Below are positions 18,056 to 26,220 of a stretch of DNA of 64,000 nt, piece after piece (the stretch's first letter is position 1; each line of letters starts with the position of its first letter). Origin of the DNA: Pontixanthobacter rizhaonensis (lineage in GTDB: Bacteria > Pseudomonadota > Alphaproteobacteria > Sphingomonadales > Sphingomonadaceae). Location: NCBI RefSeq assembly GCF_012972675.1, contig NZ_JABCRE010000002.1, positions 733,001 through 797,000 on the forward strand. The letters are read 5' to 3'. The notes beneath the pieces were generated by a model that saw only the letters and a program-made list of their open reading frames with translations, did no database searches and was not told the DNA's origin. The translations under genes and the position numbers were made by a program.

Positions 18056-19039
18056 CTAATATTCGTCTATGCTATTGACATCAAATACAATAATTCTCTG
18101 TGGAACTCCGGCGGGGCTTCTGACGAAATAGCAATCAACTTCAACTAAGTCTTTATTCATAGCGACAAGCACGGTCTGTTTCATGTCATCGATCATGTCA
18201 CCCGGAATTTGAAATGAAGGGGTTCCTTTCCATTCTCTATTCTCAAATTTACCCCAGCCATTGTTTTTGTTGAATTGGACGATATTGATATCAATCGTTG
18301 AAATATGCCGATCAACAACGGCCAAGTCGACAGCATCGGCCATTTCTTTGCTCGCTCGAAGGATATCACGAGGGCGATCATTTTGAGTGGTACGCACTGT
18401 TACTGATCTCGCGCTTCGGCGCAGCGGAACGTTCATCTCTTTTAGAAGGGGAGCGGACATAGTAATCAAATCAGCATTCTGCCCTTCACCAATTTTCCGA
18501 AATTCAGGCCTAAACTCTTGTAATTGTTCGCGCCTATTTTGATCCGCGATCAGCCGTTCGTAGAGCGCAGCGATCTTATCGTTAAGTTGGTCGGCTTTCT
18601 CAATGCGATCCTGTAGTAAGTTTAATGTACGATCAATAGTGTCGTCTTTCCCAGCGATTGTCCGATCAAACACTTCCACTAGCTCGCGGTTGGTAGCTAA
18701 TGCTTCGCGGATGGCCTCATCATCTCCAGGCCTAAAAATTCGGTCAATAACGTATGAAAATAATGCCCCGATTGGCACTTCGAGCAATAGGGGAGTTCCC
18801 ATGGCTATCGCTGGCGCAATTATGTCGAGGCCAAAACTGCCCGGTCGAGCGGGAAGAATGCGAATCTCTGGTGCATTCTTGTAAGATATCTTCTTCGGGA
18901 ATTCGCCGGTCTTCCGAAAATTCTCTAGCTTTACCAGAAGCCGAGATGCAGAATATTGAAACCTAGCAGCTTCATAAAAATCCATTTGATGTTCGGACGC
19001 TATTTTTCCATCGAAAACAAAACTTATCTTCTCGTCCAT
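18056..19039 (-). CDS. Uncharacterised AT-rich orphan protein (327 aa)
   Basis: I do not recognise the family. The N-terminal 120 residues look like a small mixed fold (FVFDGKIASEHQMDFYEAARFQ is not repeated elsewhere here), with a hydrophobic stretch near residues 88-120 that could be one or two membrane helices. A charged helical, possibly coiled-coil region follows at about 125-190, and a beta-rich C-terminus ends NSIDEY. The frame is open to 19123 (TTG), but ATG at 19039 has a GGTGGG upstream and is preferred. Base composition is visibly more AT-rich than both neighbours, and the gene lies between a decarboxylase and a nitroreductase with no shared function, which suggests transfer. A defence or stress role is possible but unsupported. 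Confidence 0.75.
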   Translation of the reverse strand: MDEKISFVFDGKIASEHQMDFYEAARFQYSASRLLVKLENFRKTGEFPKKISYKNAPEIRILPARPGSFGLDIIAPAIAMGTPLLLEVPIGALFSYVIDRIFRPGDDEAIREALATNRELVEVFDRTIAGKDDTIDRTLNLLQDRIEKADQLNDKIAALYERLIADQNRREQLQEFRPEFRKIGEGQNADLITMSAPLLKEMNVPLRRSARSVTVRTTQNDRPRDILRASKEMADAVDLAVVDRHISTIDINIVQFNKNNGWGKFENREWKGTPSFQIPGDMIDDMKQTVLVAMNKDLVEVDCYFVRSPAGVPQRIIVFDVNSIDEY

Positions 19040-19123
19040 AAAAGCTAACCCACCAAACCGAATAAGTAATTGAAGATAGAATACTATATTCCAATTTTCT
19101 AGTCTCTTTGACTTCTTATTCAA

Positions 19124-19795
19124 TCAAAACCCAACAAACCGTGCCGCTTCGTCCACCGTACGCCGCGTAATCTTCACAGGGTTTGCGGGGAAGTCTTCAT
19201 CCGGCCAGCCCATCGCGACCGCTTTCATAATCACTTGATCGTCTGGAATCCCGGCGTGTTCGCGGACGACGGGGCTTTGCATGATGCCTTGGGAATTGAT
19301 CACGCAGCCAAGCCCGCGGGACCATGCGGCGTTGACGAGAGCTGTGGTGACTGCGCCGCAATCGAAGGCGGTGTCATCGCTGCCCGATAGTTCCTTGTCA
19401 TAGGTCACGATAACGCACACCGGCGCATCGAACTGGCGGAAGCCGCGCAGCACCCAGTCTTGCCGTTTTTCTTTGTCATCGCGTTCGATGCCCATCGCTT
19501 CAAACAGTTGGATCGCGCATCCGACCTGCCGTTCGCGGTGAACGCCGGCAAAGGGTTCACCCATGCGGAATTCGCGGCTGTCAGGCTTACCGGCCAGAAT
19601 ATTCTCGGTGTTGCCCTTGCGGATGCGGTCGAGTGGTTCGCCGGTGATCACATGGAAGTGGTAGGGCTGGGTATTCATGGATGACGGCGAGCGCATGGCC
19701 AGTTTCAGCACGTCTTCAATCAGGTCTTGCGGAACAGCTTTATCGAGATAGCCGCGGATAGAACGGCGGCCGAGGACGACTTCATCATAATTCAT
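19124..19795 (-). CDS. Nitroreductase family flavoprotein (223 aa)
   Basis: FMN-dependent nitroreductase fold: N-terminal RRSIRGYLDKAVP (about residues 10-22), the LAMRSPSSMNTQPYHFHV FMN region, and the GLGCVINSQG loop near residue 160. Length is normal for the family. Family members reduce nitro-aromatics, quinones or enones with NAD(P)H; the physiological substrate is unknown. The gene lies 15 bases downstream of the TauD-like dioxygenase, so the two are probably cotranscribed. Confidence 0.88.
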   Translation of the reverse strand: MNYDEVVLGRRSIRGYLDKAVPQDLIEDVLKLAMRSPSSMNTQPYHFHVITGEPLDRIRKGNTENILAGKPDSREFRMGEPFAGVHRERQVGCAIQLFEAMGIERDDKEKRQDWVLRGFRQFDAPVCVIVTYDKELSGSDDTAFDCGAVTTALVNAAWSRGLGCVINSQGIMQSPVVREHAGIPDDQVIMKAVAMGWPDEDFPANPVKITRRTVDEAARFVGF

Positions 19796-19810
19796 GTGTG
19801 TTGGTGTTCC

Positions 19811-20668
19811 TTAGGCTTGGAAATAGGGTTTCTGGCCAGCGATAGTAACGCGTTCCATAATTCGGCGAGCGGGGAAGTAATCGGACACGGCGAGATGCTG
19901 AGTCACCCGGTTATCCCAAAAGGCGATGCTGCCTTTGGCCCACCGGAACCGGCATTGGATTTCTGTATCCATCGCCGTTTTGTAAAGGTGGGCAAGCAAC
20001 CAGCGGCTTTCCTCCGCGCTTAGTCCCTCGATATGGGAGGTGAATGCGGTGTTGACGTAAATTACCCGCTCGCCCGTTTCCGGGTGAGTGCGGATCACCG
20101 GATGTCTTTGCGGCGGAAATTTCTCGTGAAGATCAGCGGGGGCCTTATCCAACCGGCCAGCGAATACACGGGCGATATCATGGACTGCGGTCAGCCCTTC
20201 GCACATGCGCTTCATCTGTTCTGACAGCCGCTCATAGGCGAGGTGCATATTGGCAAAGCAGGTATCGCCGCCGCATTCGGGAACTTCATGGGCGAGCAGG
20301 ATCGAACCGAGCGAGGGCTTTTCCCGCCATGTCACATCAGAATGCCAGTAATTTTCCTGACCCCGGCTTTTGGGCCCGTGCGCGATCCGCAATATTTGAG
20401 GGTGCGCCTGATCCTTGGGCGTGGCCGGATGGACTTCCAGCTCTCCGAAATTTTTGGCGAATTCGATATGTTGCTGCTGGCTAAGCGTTTGATCGCGAAA
20501 AAAGATGACGCCGTGTTTCAGCAAGGCCGCGCGTATTTCGGGCACGCGCTCTGCAATATTGGCGGCAGCCAGGTCGATATCGAGAATTTCGGCACCGACG
20601 GCAGGTGTTATCGGCCGGATATTGAGCGAGCCGGTATTCAGCGATGCGCGATCAAACGTAGTTGCCAC
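19811..20668 (-). CDS. TauD/TfdA family 2-oxoglutarate dioxygenase (285 aa)
   Basis: Fe(II)/2-oxoglutarate-dependent dioxygenase. The metal-binding facial triad is visible as HSD in YWHSDVTW and the distal His in WDNRVTQH, with the 2-oxoglutarate Arg in PARRIMERVTI. FFRDQTL and GGDTCFANMHLAY are further family marks. It starts with GTG at 20668 after a strong GGGAGGA. Family members release sulfite from taurine or cleave phenoxyacids and other sulfonates or sulfates. With no sulfonate transporter nearby, the substrate is open. Probable operon with the nitroreductase. Confidence 0.88.
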   Translation of the reverse strand: MATTFDRASLNTGSLNIRPITPAVGAEILDIDLAAANIAERVPEIRAALLKHGVIFFRDQTLSQQQHIEFAKNFGELEVHPATPKDQAHPQILRIAHGPKSRGQENYWHSDVTWREKPSLGSILLAHEVPECGGDTCFANMHLAYERLSEQMKRMCEGLTAVHDIARVFAGRLDKAPADLHEKFPPQRHPVIRTHPETGERVIYVNTAFTSHIEGLSAEESRWLLAHLYKTAMDTEIQCRFRWAKGSIAFWDNRVTQHLAVSDYFPARRIMERVTIAGQKPYFQA

Positions 20669-20749
20669 GTGTTGTTCCTCCCAAAACTTATGGGGGAGGC
20701 TAGCGCATTGATGAGAGGCTGCAAAGGACGTTACGGCCAGCGGGTTGGA

Positions 20750-21970
20750 TTACGCCGCTTCCGCCAATTCCAGATCGAGTCGGTCCCAAATTTCCACCAA
20801 TGCGCCGACCAGATCGTTCATCATTTCTTCCGTGTGGGCGGGGCCGGGAGTGAAGCGCAGACGCTCTGTTCCGCGCGGCACCGTCGGGAAGTTGATCGGC
20901 TGCACATAAGCGCCATATTCGGCCAGCAAGATATCGCTGATCTTCTTCGCCCGCACAGGATCGCCAACCATCAGCGGCACGATGTGTGTCTCGCTCTGCA
21001 TGACAGGCAGGCTGGCGTCGGCCATCTTCTGTTTTAGCGATGCAGCATTCGCTTGTTGGGCGTCGCGTTCCTCGCTGGAATTCTTCAAATGCTTCACCGC
21101 GGCCAATACGCCTGCAACCAGTGCAGGGCTGAGCGACGTGGTGAAAATAAAGCCAGGAGCGTAGGACCGGATGCAGTCGATGATCTTCTGATCAGCCGCG
21201 ATATAGCCGCCCATTACGCCGAAAGCTTTGCCGAGTGTGCCTTCGATAATGTCGATCCGGCCTGCGGCTTCATCACGTTCCGATATGCCGCCGCCATGTT
21301 CGCCATACATCCCAACTGCGTGCACTTCGTCGATATAGGTGAGGGCGTTGTACTTCTCTGCCAGATCGCAAATCGCATGGATTGGCGCAACGTCCCCATC
21401 CATGGAATAGACGCTTTCAAACGCGATCAATTTCGGTGTTTCGGGATCCTCAGCCGCCAGCAGCTCTTCCAAATGGTCCAGATCATTGTGACGGAACACT
21501 TGTTTCGGGCAGCCTGAATTGCGAATACCCGCGATCATGCTGGCGTGGTTCAGCTCATCAGAGAAAATCACGCAGCCGGGGAGCAATTTCGCAATGGTCG
21601 ATAGGGTTGCATCGTTGGAGACATAGCCGCTGGTAAACAGCAGCGCGCCTTCTTTGCCGTGCAGTTCCGCCAATTCATGCTCAAGCTCGACATGATAATG
21701 CGTGTTGCCGCCAATGTTACGAGTGCCGCCAGAACCAGCACCAACATCATGCAAAGCGTCTTCCATTGCGGAAATGACCTTTGGATGTTGGCCCATTGTC
21801 AGATAATCGTTGGAACACCAGACAGTGATCGGCTTGGGGCCATTATGGCCATGGAAGCAGCGTGCGTTGGGGAACTGGCCCTTATTGCGCAGAATATCGA
21901 TGAAGACCCGGTATCGCCCCTCTGAATGGAGACGGTCGATTGCTTGGTCGAACACTTGATTGTAATTCAT
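20750..21970 (-). CDS. hemA: 5-aminolevulinate synthase (406 aa)
   Basis: PLP alpha-oxoamine synthase that condenses glycine with succinyl-CoA to 5-aminolevulinate, the alphaproteobacterial (C4) entry to heme. Visible are [25 protein letters not shown], the [12 protein letters not shown] motif and the PLP Lys in [13 protein letters not shown] (about residue 245). The N-terminal [19 protein letters not shown] is typical of ALAS rather than KBL or BioF. Length matches family members near 405. It is transcribed alone or with murI upstream (103 bases apart). Confidence 0.95.
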   Translation of the reverse strand: MNYNQVFDQAIDRLHSEGRYRVFIDILRNKGQFPNARCFHGHNGPKPITVWCSNDYLTMGQHPKVISAMEDALHDVGAGSGGTRNIGGNTHYHVELEHELAELHGKEGALLFTSGYVSNDATLSTIAKLLPGCVIFSDELNHASMIAGIRNSGCPKQVFRHNDLDHLEELLAAEDPETPKLIAFESVYSMDGDVAPIHAICDLAEKYNALTYIDEVHAVGMYGEHGGGISERDEAAGRIDIIEGTLGKAFGVMGGYIAADQKIIDCIRSYAPGFIFTTSLSPALVAGVLAAVKHLKNSSEERDAQQANAASLKQKMADASLPVMQSETHIVPLMVGDPVRAKKISDILLAEYGAYVQPINFPTVPRGTERLRFTPGPAHTEEMMNDLVGALVEIWDRLDLELAEAA

Positions 21971-22073
21971 CGCTAACCTGCGTTTTTCGCCGTGTTTTTC
22001 CGGCTGTCCTTGCGTGCTGATCTAGGCCGAGAATCGTTCCAAAGCTACCCCGATCTTTGCGAACGGTTCGCGA

Positions 22074-22892
22074 TTAAAACTGATCAATATGATCGATTCC
22101 ATAGGACGAAAGCACGCTGGATACTTGGCGAAATTCGTCAATATCGCCGGTTGTTACAGCTCTTAAAGATCTGACTGAACCGGTAGAATTCCCATCCACC
22201 AGACTGCCGATCCTGCGAGCGATGCCGGCGGCACCATCAATGAACGTTACCTCTGGCCCGAATGCGTTTGATAGCTCATCGGTCAGCAGCGGGAAATGCG
22301 TGCACGCCAGAACAACCGTATCGATCGCATCGCCTCCGGCTTGGCTGAGAAGTCCGTCCACTGCGCTTTGGATCGCGGCTTGATCAACCGGCTTCCCGCG
22401 CATTTTGGCTTCTGCAGGGGCAACCAGTTCAGGGGCCGCGTGACGGAGCAATGTCTTGCCGCGCGCAAATTGCGCTTCCAAACGGTCCACATAAGACTGG
22501 CGGATGGTGGCTTGCGTGCCGAGAAGGCCAATGGTGCCGGTTTTGGTAAGAGCGGCTGCGGGCTTGATCGCGGGGACTGTTCCAACAATTGGCACTTCCA
22601 AAGCGTCACGAACCATATCTAGCGCGATGGTGGAAGCAGTGTTGCAAGCGATGCAGATCAGGCTTGGGTGATAGCGTTCGCTCATCCGGCCAAGCAGGCC
22701 TGCAACACGCGCAGCAATTTCGGCCTCCGTCTTGGTACCGTAAGGCAGCCCGGCCTGATCGGCAGCAAAGATTATGGAGGCATCAGGTAAGGCTTTGCGT
22801 GTTTCGGCCAGAACAGTCAGGCCGCCAACGCCGGAATCAAAAATCAGGATTGGCCCGTTTGTCGCGGTGTTATTGCCTTCAATTTCAACCAC
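22074..22892 (-). CDS. murI: Glutamate racemase (272 aa)
   Basis: Cofactor-independent racemase that makes D-glutamate for peptidoglycan. Both catalytic Cys are present (IACNTASTIAL and LACTHFPLL), as are the N-terminal FDSGVGGLTVL and the GLPYGTK loop. The start is GTG at 22892 with a GGGGGA upstream, placed slightly far. Divergent from plsY across 111 bases. Confidence 0.94.
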   Translation of the reverse strand: MVEIEGNNTATNGPILIFDSGVGGLTVLAETRKALPDASIIFAADQAGLPYGTKTEAEIAARVAGLLGRMSERYHPSLICIACNTASTIALDMVRDALEVPIVGTVPAIKPAAALTKTGTIGLLGTQATIRQSYVDRLEAQFARGKTLLRHAAPELVAPAEAKMRGKPVDQAAIQSAVDGLLSQAGGDAIDTVVLACTHFPLLTDELSNAFGPEVTFIDGAAGIARRIGSLVDGNSTGSVRSLRAVTTGDIDEFRQVSSVLSSYGIDHIDQF

Positions 22893-23003
22893 GCGCTTGC
22901 TTTCCCCCGTTCTCGAATATTCTCCTTATTTTTCCAGTGACGATTTGCAAGCGAATGCGTTAGGGTGTGCCAGTAATGGGCAGCAATTGAAGGCGTAACT
23001 CTT

Positions 23004-23591
23004 ATGGATTCCACCATTATATTGTCTGCACTGCTTGGTTTTGTGTTGGGGTCGGTTCCGTTCGGATTGCTGCTGACGCGCGCGGCGGGGCTGGGTGATG
23101 TTCGCGATATTGGATCGGGTAGTATCGGTGCTACCAATGTTCTGCGAACCGGCAATAAAGGCTTGGCAGCGGCCACTGTACTGCTCGATGCCGCTAAAGG
23201 CGTGGTGCCGGTTCTGGTCGCAGCCCATTTCTGGCCTGGCACACAGGGAATCGCTGCTGTGGCTGCCGTGACGGGGCATTGTTTTACCCCTTGGCTCAAA
23301 TTCAAAGGCGGCAAGGGGTTTGCCACTGCCGCTGGGATATTGCTGGCGCTGGCGTGGCCGGTGATGTTGGTCTGCGCGGCCATTTGGGCGGCGACCTTGG
23401 CGATCAGCCGTATTTCATCCGTGTCATCAATGACCACTGTTGTTGCCGCGCCAGTTGTGGGGTGGGTTATGGGGTACCCGGCAGTGGTGATACCGCTCAT
23501 TGCAGTGGCAGCGATCGTACTTATTCAGCACAGAGCGAATATCGGCCGTCTGATGCGCGGTGAAGAGCCCAAGATCGGCAGCAAGGCATGA
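23004..23591 (+). CDS. plsY: Glycerol-3-phosphate acyltransferase PlsY (195 aa)
   Basis: Integral membrane enzyme that transfers acyl groups from acyl-phosphate to glycerol-3-phosphate. Family motifs are GSVPFGLLL, IGSGSIGATNVLRTGNK and FKGGKGFATAAG; about five hydrophobic segments span the chain. Length is typical. It overlaps dprA by four bases (ATGA), so the two genes are coupled; plsY-dprA is a widespread pairing. Confidence 0.95.
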   Translation: MDSTIILSALLGFVLGSVPFGLLLTRAAGLGDVRDIGSGSIGATNVLRTGNKGLAAATVLLDAAKGVVPVLVAAHFWPGTQGIAAVAAVTGHCFTPWLKFKGGKGFATAAGILLALAWPVMLVCAAIWAATLAISRISSVSSMTTVVAAPVVGWVMGYPAVVIPLIAVAAIVLIQHRANIGRLMRGEEPKIGSKA

Positions 23592-24694
23592 GCGCAAACC
23601 CTCTGCATTTGTCGCAAGAGGAAGCTTACGCGCGGATCAGATTGCTCCGTTCGCCCAATATCGGGCCCGTTACATACGCCCAGCTCATCAGCCGGTTTGG
23701 AACAGCCGCCGCAGCGTTAGAAGCGTTGCCAGATCTGGGGAAGCGCGGCGGGCGCACCTACACACCTGCAAAGACGGATCGGATTGACCGCGAGGTTGCC
23801 GCCACAAGGCAGGCGGGGGCGAAATATGTGTTCCACGATTCCGCTGACTATCCGCCTTTATTGAAGCAGATGGTCGGCGCGCCGCCGATTATGACATGGC
23901 GCGGTGACTTGGCGCTGGCCGCAAAGCCCTGCGTAGCGATCGTCGGCGCGCGCAATGCCTCAGCCGCTGCAGTAAAACTGTCACGCGAATTTGCGGCTGG
24001 GTTGGCCGATGCGGGGTTCACAGTCGTTTCGGGCTTGGCGCGCGGTATTGATGGCGCGGCGCATCAAGGATCATTGCCAAGCACGATTGGGGTGATCGCC
24101 AGCGGTATCGAAATCGCCTATCCCCCGCAGCACGCAGAATTGCAGGAACAAATCGCGCAGGAAGGCTTGCTGCTGGCAGAACAACCCCCCGGAACGGAAC
24201 CGCGCGGTAGCCACTTCCCCAGCCGCAACCGCATTATTGCGGGGATCGCAGCGGGCACTCTGGTAGTGGAGGCCGCTCCAAAATCCGGGTCATTGATTAC
24301 GGCTCGATTGGCAGGGGAGGCTGGCCGGGAAGTGATGGCGATACCTGGAAGCCCGCTGGATGCCCGATCACAGGGATGTAACACTCTCATCCGTGAAGGC
24401 GGCGTGTTGGTTCAGTCTGTGGACGACATTGTCGAGCTGCTGTCAGGTTTTGATGGCGTGCCGCTATCCTCATTCAAGGAACAGGCAGCGCCGGACTATT
24501 GCGCTGATGAGGAACTGGCCGATGCAGAGCCGGCGGACATCGCCAGTTTGCTGACGACTGCGCCAGTGGCGGTGGACGAATTGATCCGCCAGTCACAAAG
24601 CAGCGCCGCCGCTGTGCAATTGGCGCTGCTGGAAATGGAAATTGCAGGGCAGATCACACGCCATGCGGCTGGCAAGGTGAGTTTAGTAGGCTGA
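23588..24694 (+). CDS. dprA: DNA-processing protein DprA (368 aa)
   Basis: Rossmann-like single-strand DNA binding protein that loads RecA in natural transformation. Family motifs: AIVGARNASAAAV (about residue 118), GLARGIDGAAH and PGTEPRGSHFPSRNRIIAG, with a C-terminal winged-helix-like domain (about 300-368, VDELIRQS). ATG overlaps the plsY stop. Full length, so it is likely functional; no other competence gene is in the window. Confidence 0.95.
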   Translation: MSANPLHLSQEEAYARIRLLRSPNIGPVTYAQLISRFGTAAAALEALPDLGKRGGRTYTPAKTDRIDREVAATRQAGAKYVFHDSADYPPLLKQMVGAPPIMTWRGDLALAAKPCVAIVGARNASAAAVKLSREFAAGLADAGFTVVSGLARGIDGAAHQGSLPSTIGVIASGIEIAYPPQHAELQEQIAQEGLLLAEQPPGTEPRGSHFPSRNRIIAGIAAGTLVVEAAPKSGSLITARLAGEAGREVMAIPGSPLDARSQGCNTLIREGGVLVQSVDDIVELLSGFDGVPLSSFKEQAAPDYCADEELADAEPADIASLLTTAPVAVDELIRQSQSSAAAVQLALLEMEIAGQITRHAAGKVSLVG

Positions 24695-24745
24695 ATGTCG
24701 CAGGAATTGCAGCCAGGCGCTGAGACAATCAAAAAGGGCAATCGA

Positions 24746-25465
24746 ATGAAAAGAGACGCAGACTTTGCAGGTTTTATGGGCGAGACGGTGGCGCTGGTGT
24801 CTGACAATCTGCGTTTTGTCGCGATCTATGTTCTTCTTGTTGGCGGGTTGAATGCGGCGGGTCTCTTTCTTGGTCTGACCGCGCCCGCATCTACCGGTAG
24901 CGGTTTCCAGACTAGCCTTGGCGCAATGGCAAGCTTTGACGCCGGCCTGGCAGGTGGTTTGTTTTCGTTGGGTGTCGGGATAGTCTCGATCGTCGCAGCA
25001 TATTTCTTGCTTTCCAAATTGCTGGAATCGCGTGGTCGATTGATCGACACTGACACCCGCATCTGGGCCTATGTTGGTATGATGATACTGTCGATCCTAG
25101 GGATGATGATCGGATTTCTGCTGTTGGTGATCCCCGGGCTGATCTTATTGGTACGATGGTCTGCATCGTCCGGCTTTCTGATCGGCGGAAAGCGCGGAGT
25201 TATAGAATCTTTGGGTGATAGCTGGGATGCGACCCGAGGCAAAAGCTGGCCGATCTTCTTTGTTGGGCTGGTGTTGTTTATTGGCTTTTCCGTGATCAGC
25301 GGCACGATGCTCGGTGTGATAGGCGCAACGGGCTTGAACCAAGGGGTTATGGCTACCTCCGCGCTGATCAACGCATTCAGCAGCGCGGTTTTTTATGCTC
25401 TTGGTGTCGCGGTCTACTACCTCGTGCAGAATGATGAGCGTGAAATCGGTGCGGTGTTTGAATAG
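24746..25465 (+). CDS. Multi-helix membrane protein, GPDPase-membrane-domain-like (239 aa)
   Basis: Six hydrophobic helices are visible, with the family-like core LLLVIPGLILLVRWSASSGFLI followed by a soluble loop (ESLGDSWDATRGKSWPIF). This resembles the membrane domain found beside glycerophosphodiester phosphodiesterases, but no catalytic domain is present. An in-frame ATG at 24695 exists, but ATG at 24746 follows AAAGGG at good spacing and is preferred. The next gene is a paralogue starting eight bases after this stop. Function unknown. Confidence 0.78.
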   Translation: MKRDADFAGFMGETVALVSDNLRFVAIYVLLVGGLNAAGLFLGLTAPASTGSGFQTSLGAMASFDAGLAGGLFSLGVGIVSIVAAYFLLSKLLESRGRLIDTDTRIWAYVGMMILSILGMMIGFLLLVIPGLILLVRWSASSGFLIGGKRGVIESLGDSWDATRGKSWPIFFVGLVLFIGFSVISGTMLGVIGATGLNQGVMATSALINAFSSAVFYALGVAVYYLVQNDEREIGAVFE

Positions 25466-25473
25466 GTGAGGCC

Positions 25474-26136
25474 ATGACGTTGGATGACACTGTAGGGCAG
25501 CGAACGGCCCAAATTCTGGATGAAGCCAAGCGTATTTTAGTTGCTGGGTGGTGGGTTGTGCTCGCCTACTTTTTACTGATGACTGCACTCGGCACGGCAG
25601 TTGATGTCAATGCATCTGCCGAAGATATTGGCGGTGATTTTGGGCTGTCGGTTGTTGGGGTGGTGACAGGATATCTTCTGATCATAAAGCTGATCGACAT
25701 GGCGAAGCTGGCGCCGTTGGGCCGCCAAGCTGGGTTCGGTACATATTTCGGCATGAGTATAGTTATCGGGCTTGCTACTATGCTCGGGGTATTGCTCTTG
25801 ATTTTACCCGGCCTGTATCTCTCGATCCGCTGGTCTGCTGCCTATGGCTTTGCATTGATTAGCAATGAAAAAACTTCAGATGCGCTGGGCAATAGCTGGC
25901 GCGCGACGGAGGAGCACGTTTGGCCGATAGCATTGGCTTTGCTGCTGCCGACATTGGGCTTTGCGGCTGGGCTGGCGGTCTACTTTACCGATGAGGCTTT
26001 GATCCTGCCATTGACCGTCGCATTGCCTGCGAATGTGCTGATTTACGGTTCCACGGTAGCCTCGACCGCTATCGGCCTCGCAGTGTTTACATGCATCGTG
26101 AACCGTAACGCTGGTATTTCTGACGTGTTTGAGTAG
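25474..26136 (+). CDS. Multi-helix membrane protein, paralogue of the preceding gene (220 aa)
   Basis: Same plan as the preceding gene: six hydrophobic helices and the repeated core LLLILPGLYLSIRWSAAYGFAL followed by ALGNSWRATEEHVWPIA. Both genes end with DVFE or AVFE. Tandem duplication with divergence is the simplest reading. Such proteins may assist envelope or lipid processes; nothing here fixes a function. Confidence 0.8.
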   Translation: MTLDDTVGQRTAQILDEAKRILVAGWWVVLAYFLLMTALGTAVDVNASAEDIGGDFGLSVVGVVTGYLLIIKLIDMAKLAPLGRQAGFGTYFGMSIVIGLATMLGVLLLILPGLYLSIRWSAAYGFALISNEKTSDALGNSWRATEEHVWPIALALLLPTLGFAAGLAVYFTDEALILPLTVALPANVLIYGSTVASTAIGLAVFTCIVNRNAGISDVFE

Positions 26137-26220
26137 AGGGCGCATAACACGCTTGACGGATGGCGACGGAACTCGTCACCCTCGCGCGTATACGCACACG
26201 TAAGGACTTTCAGACTTTTC

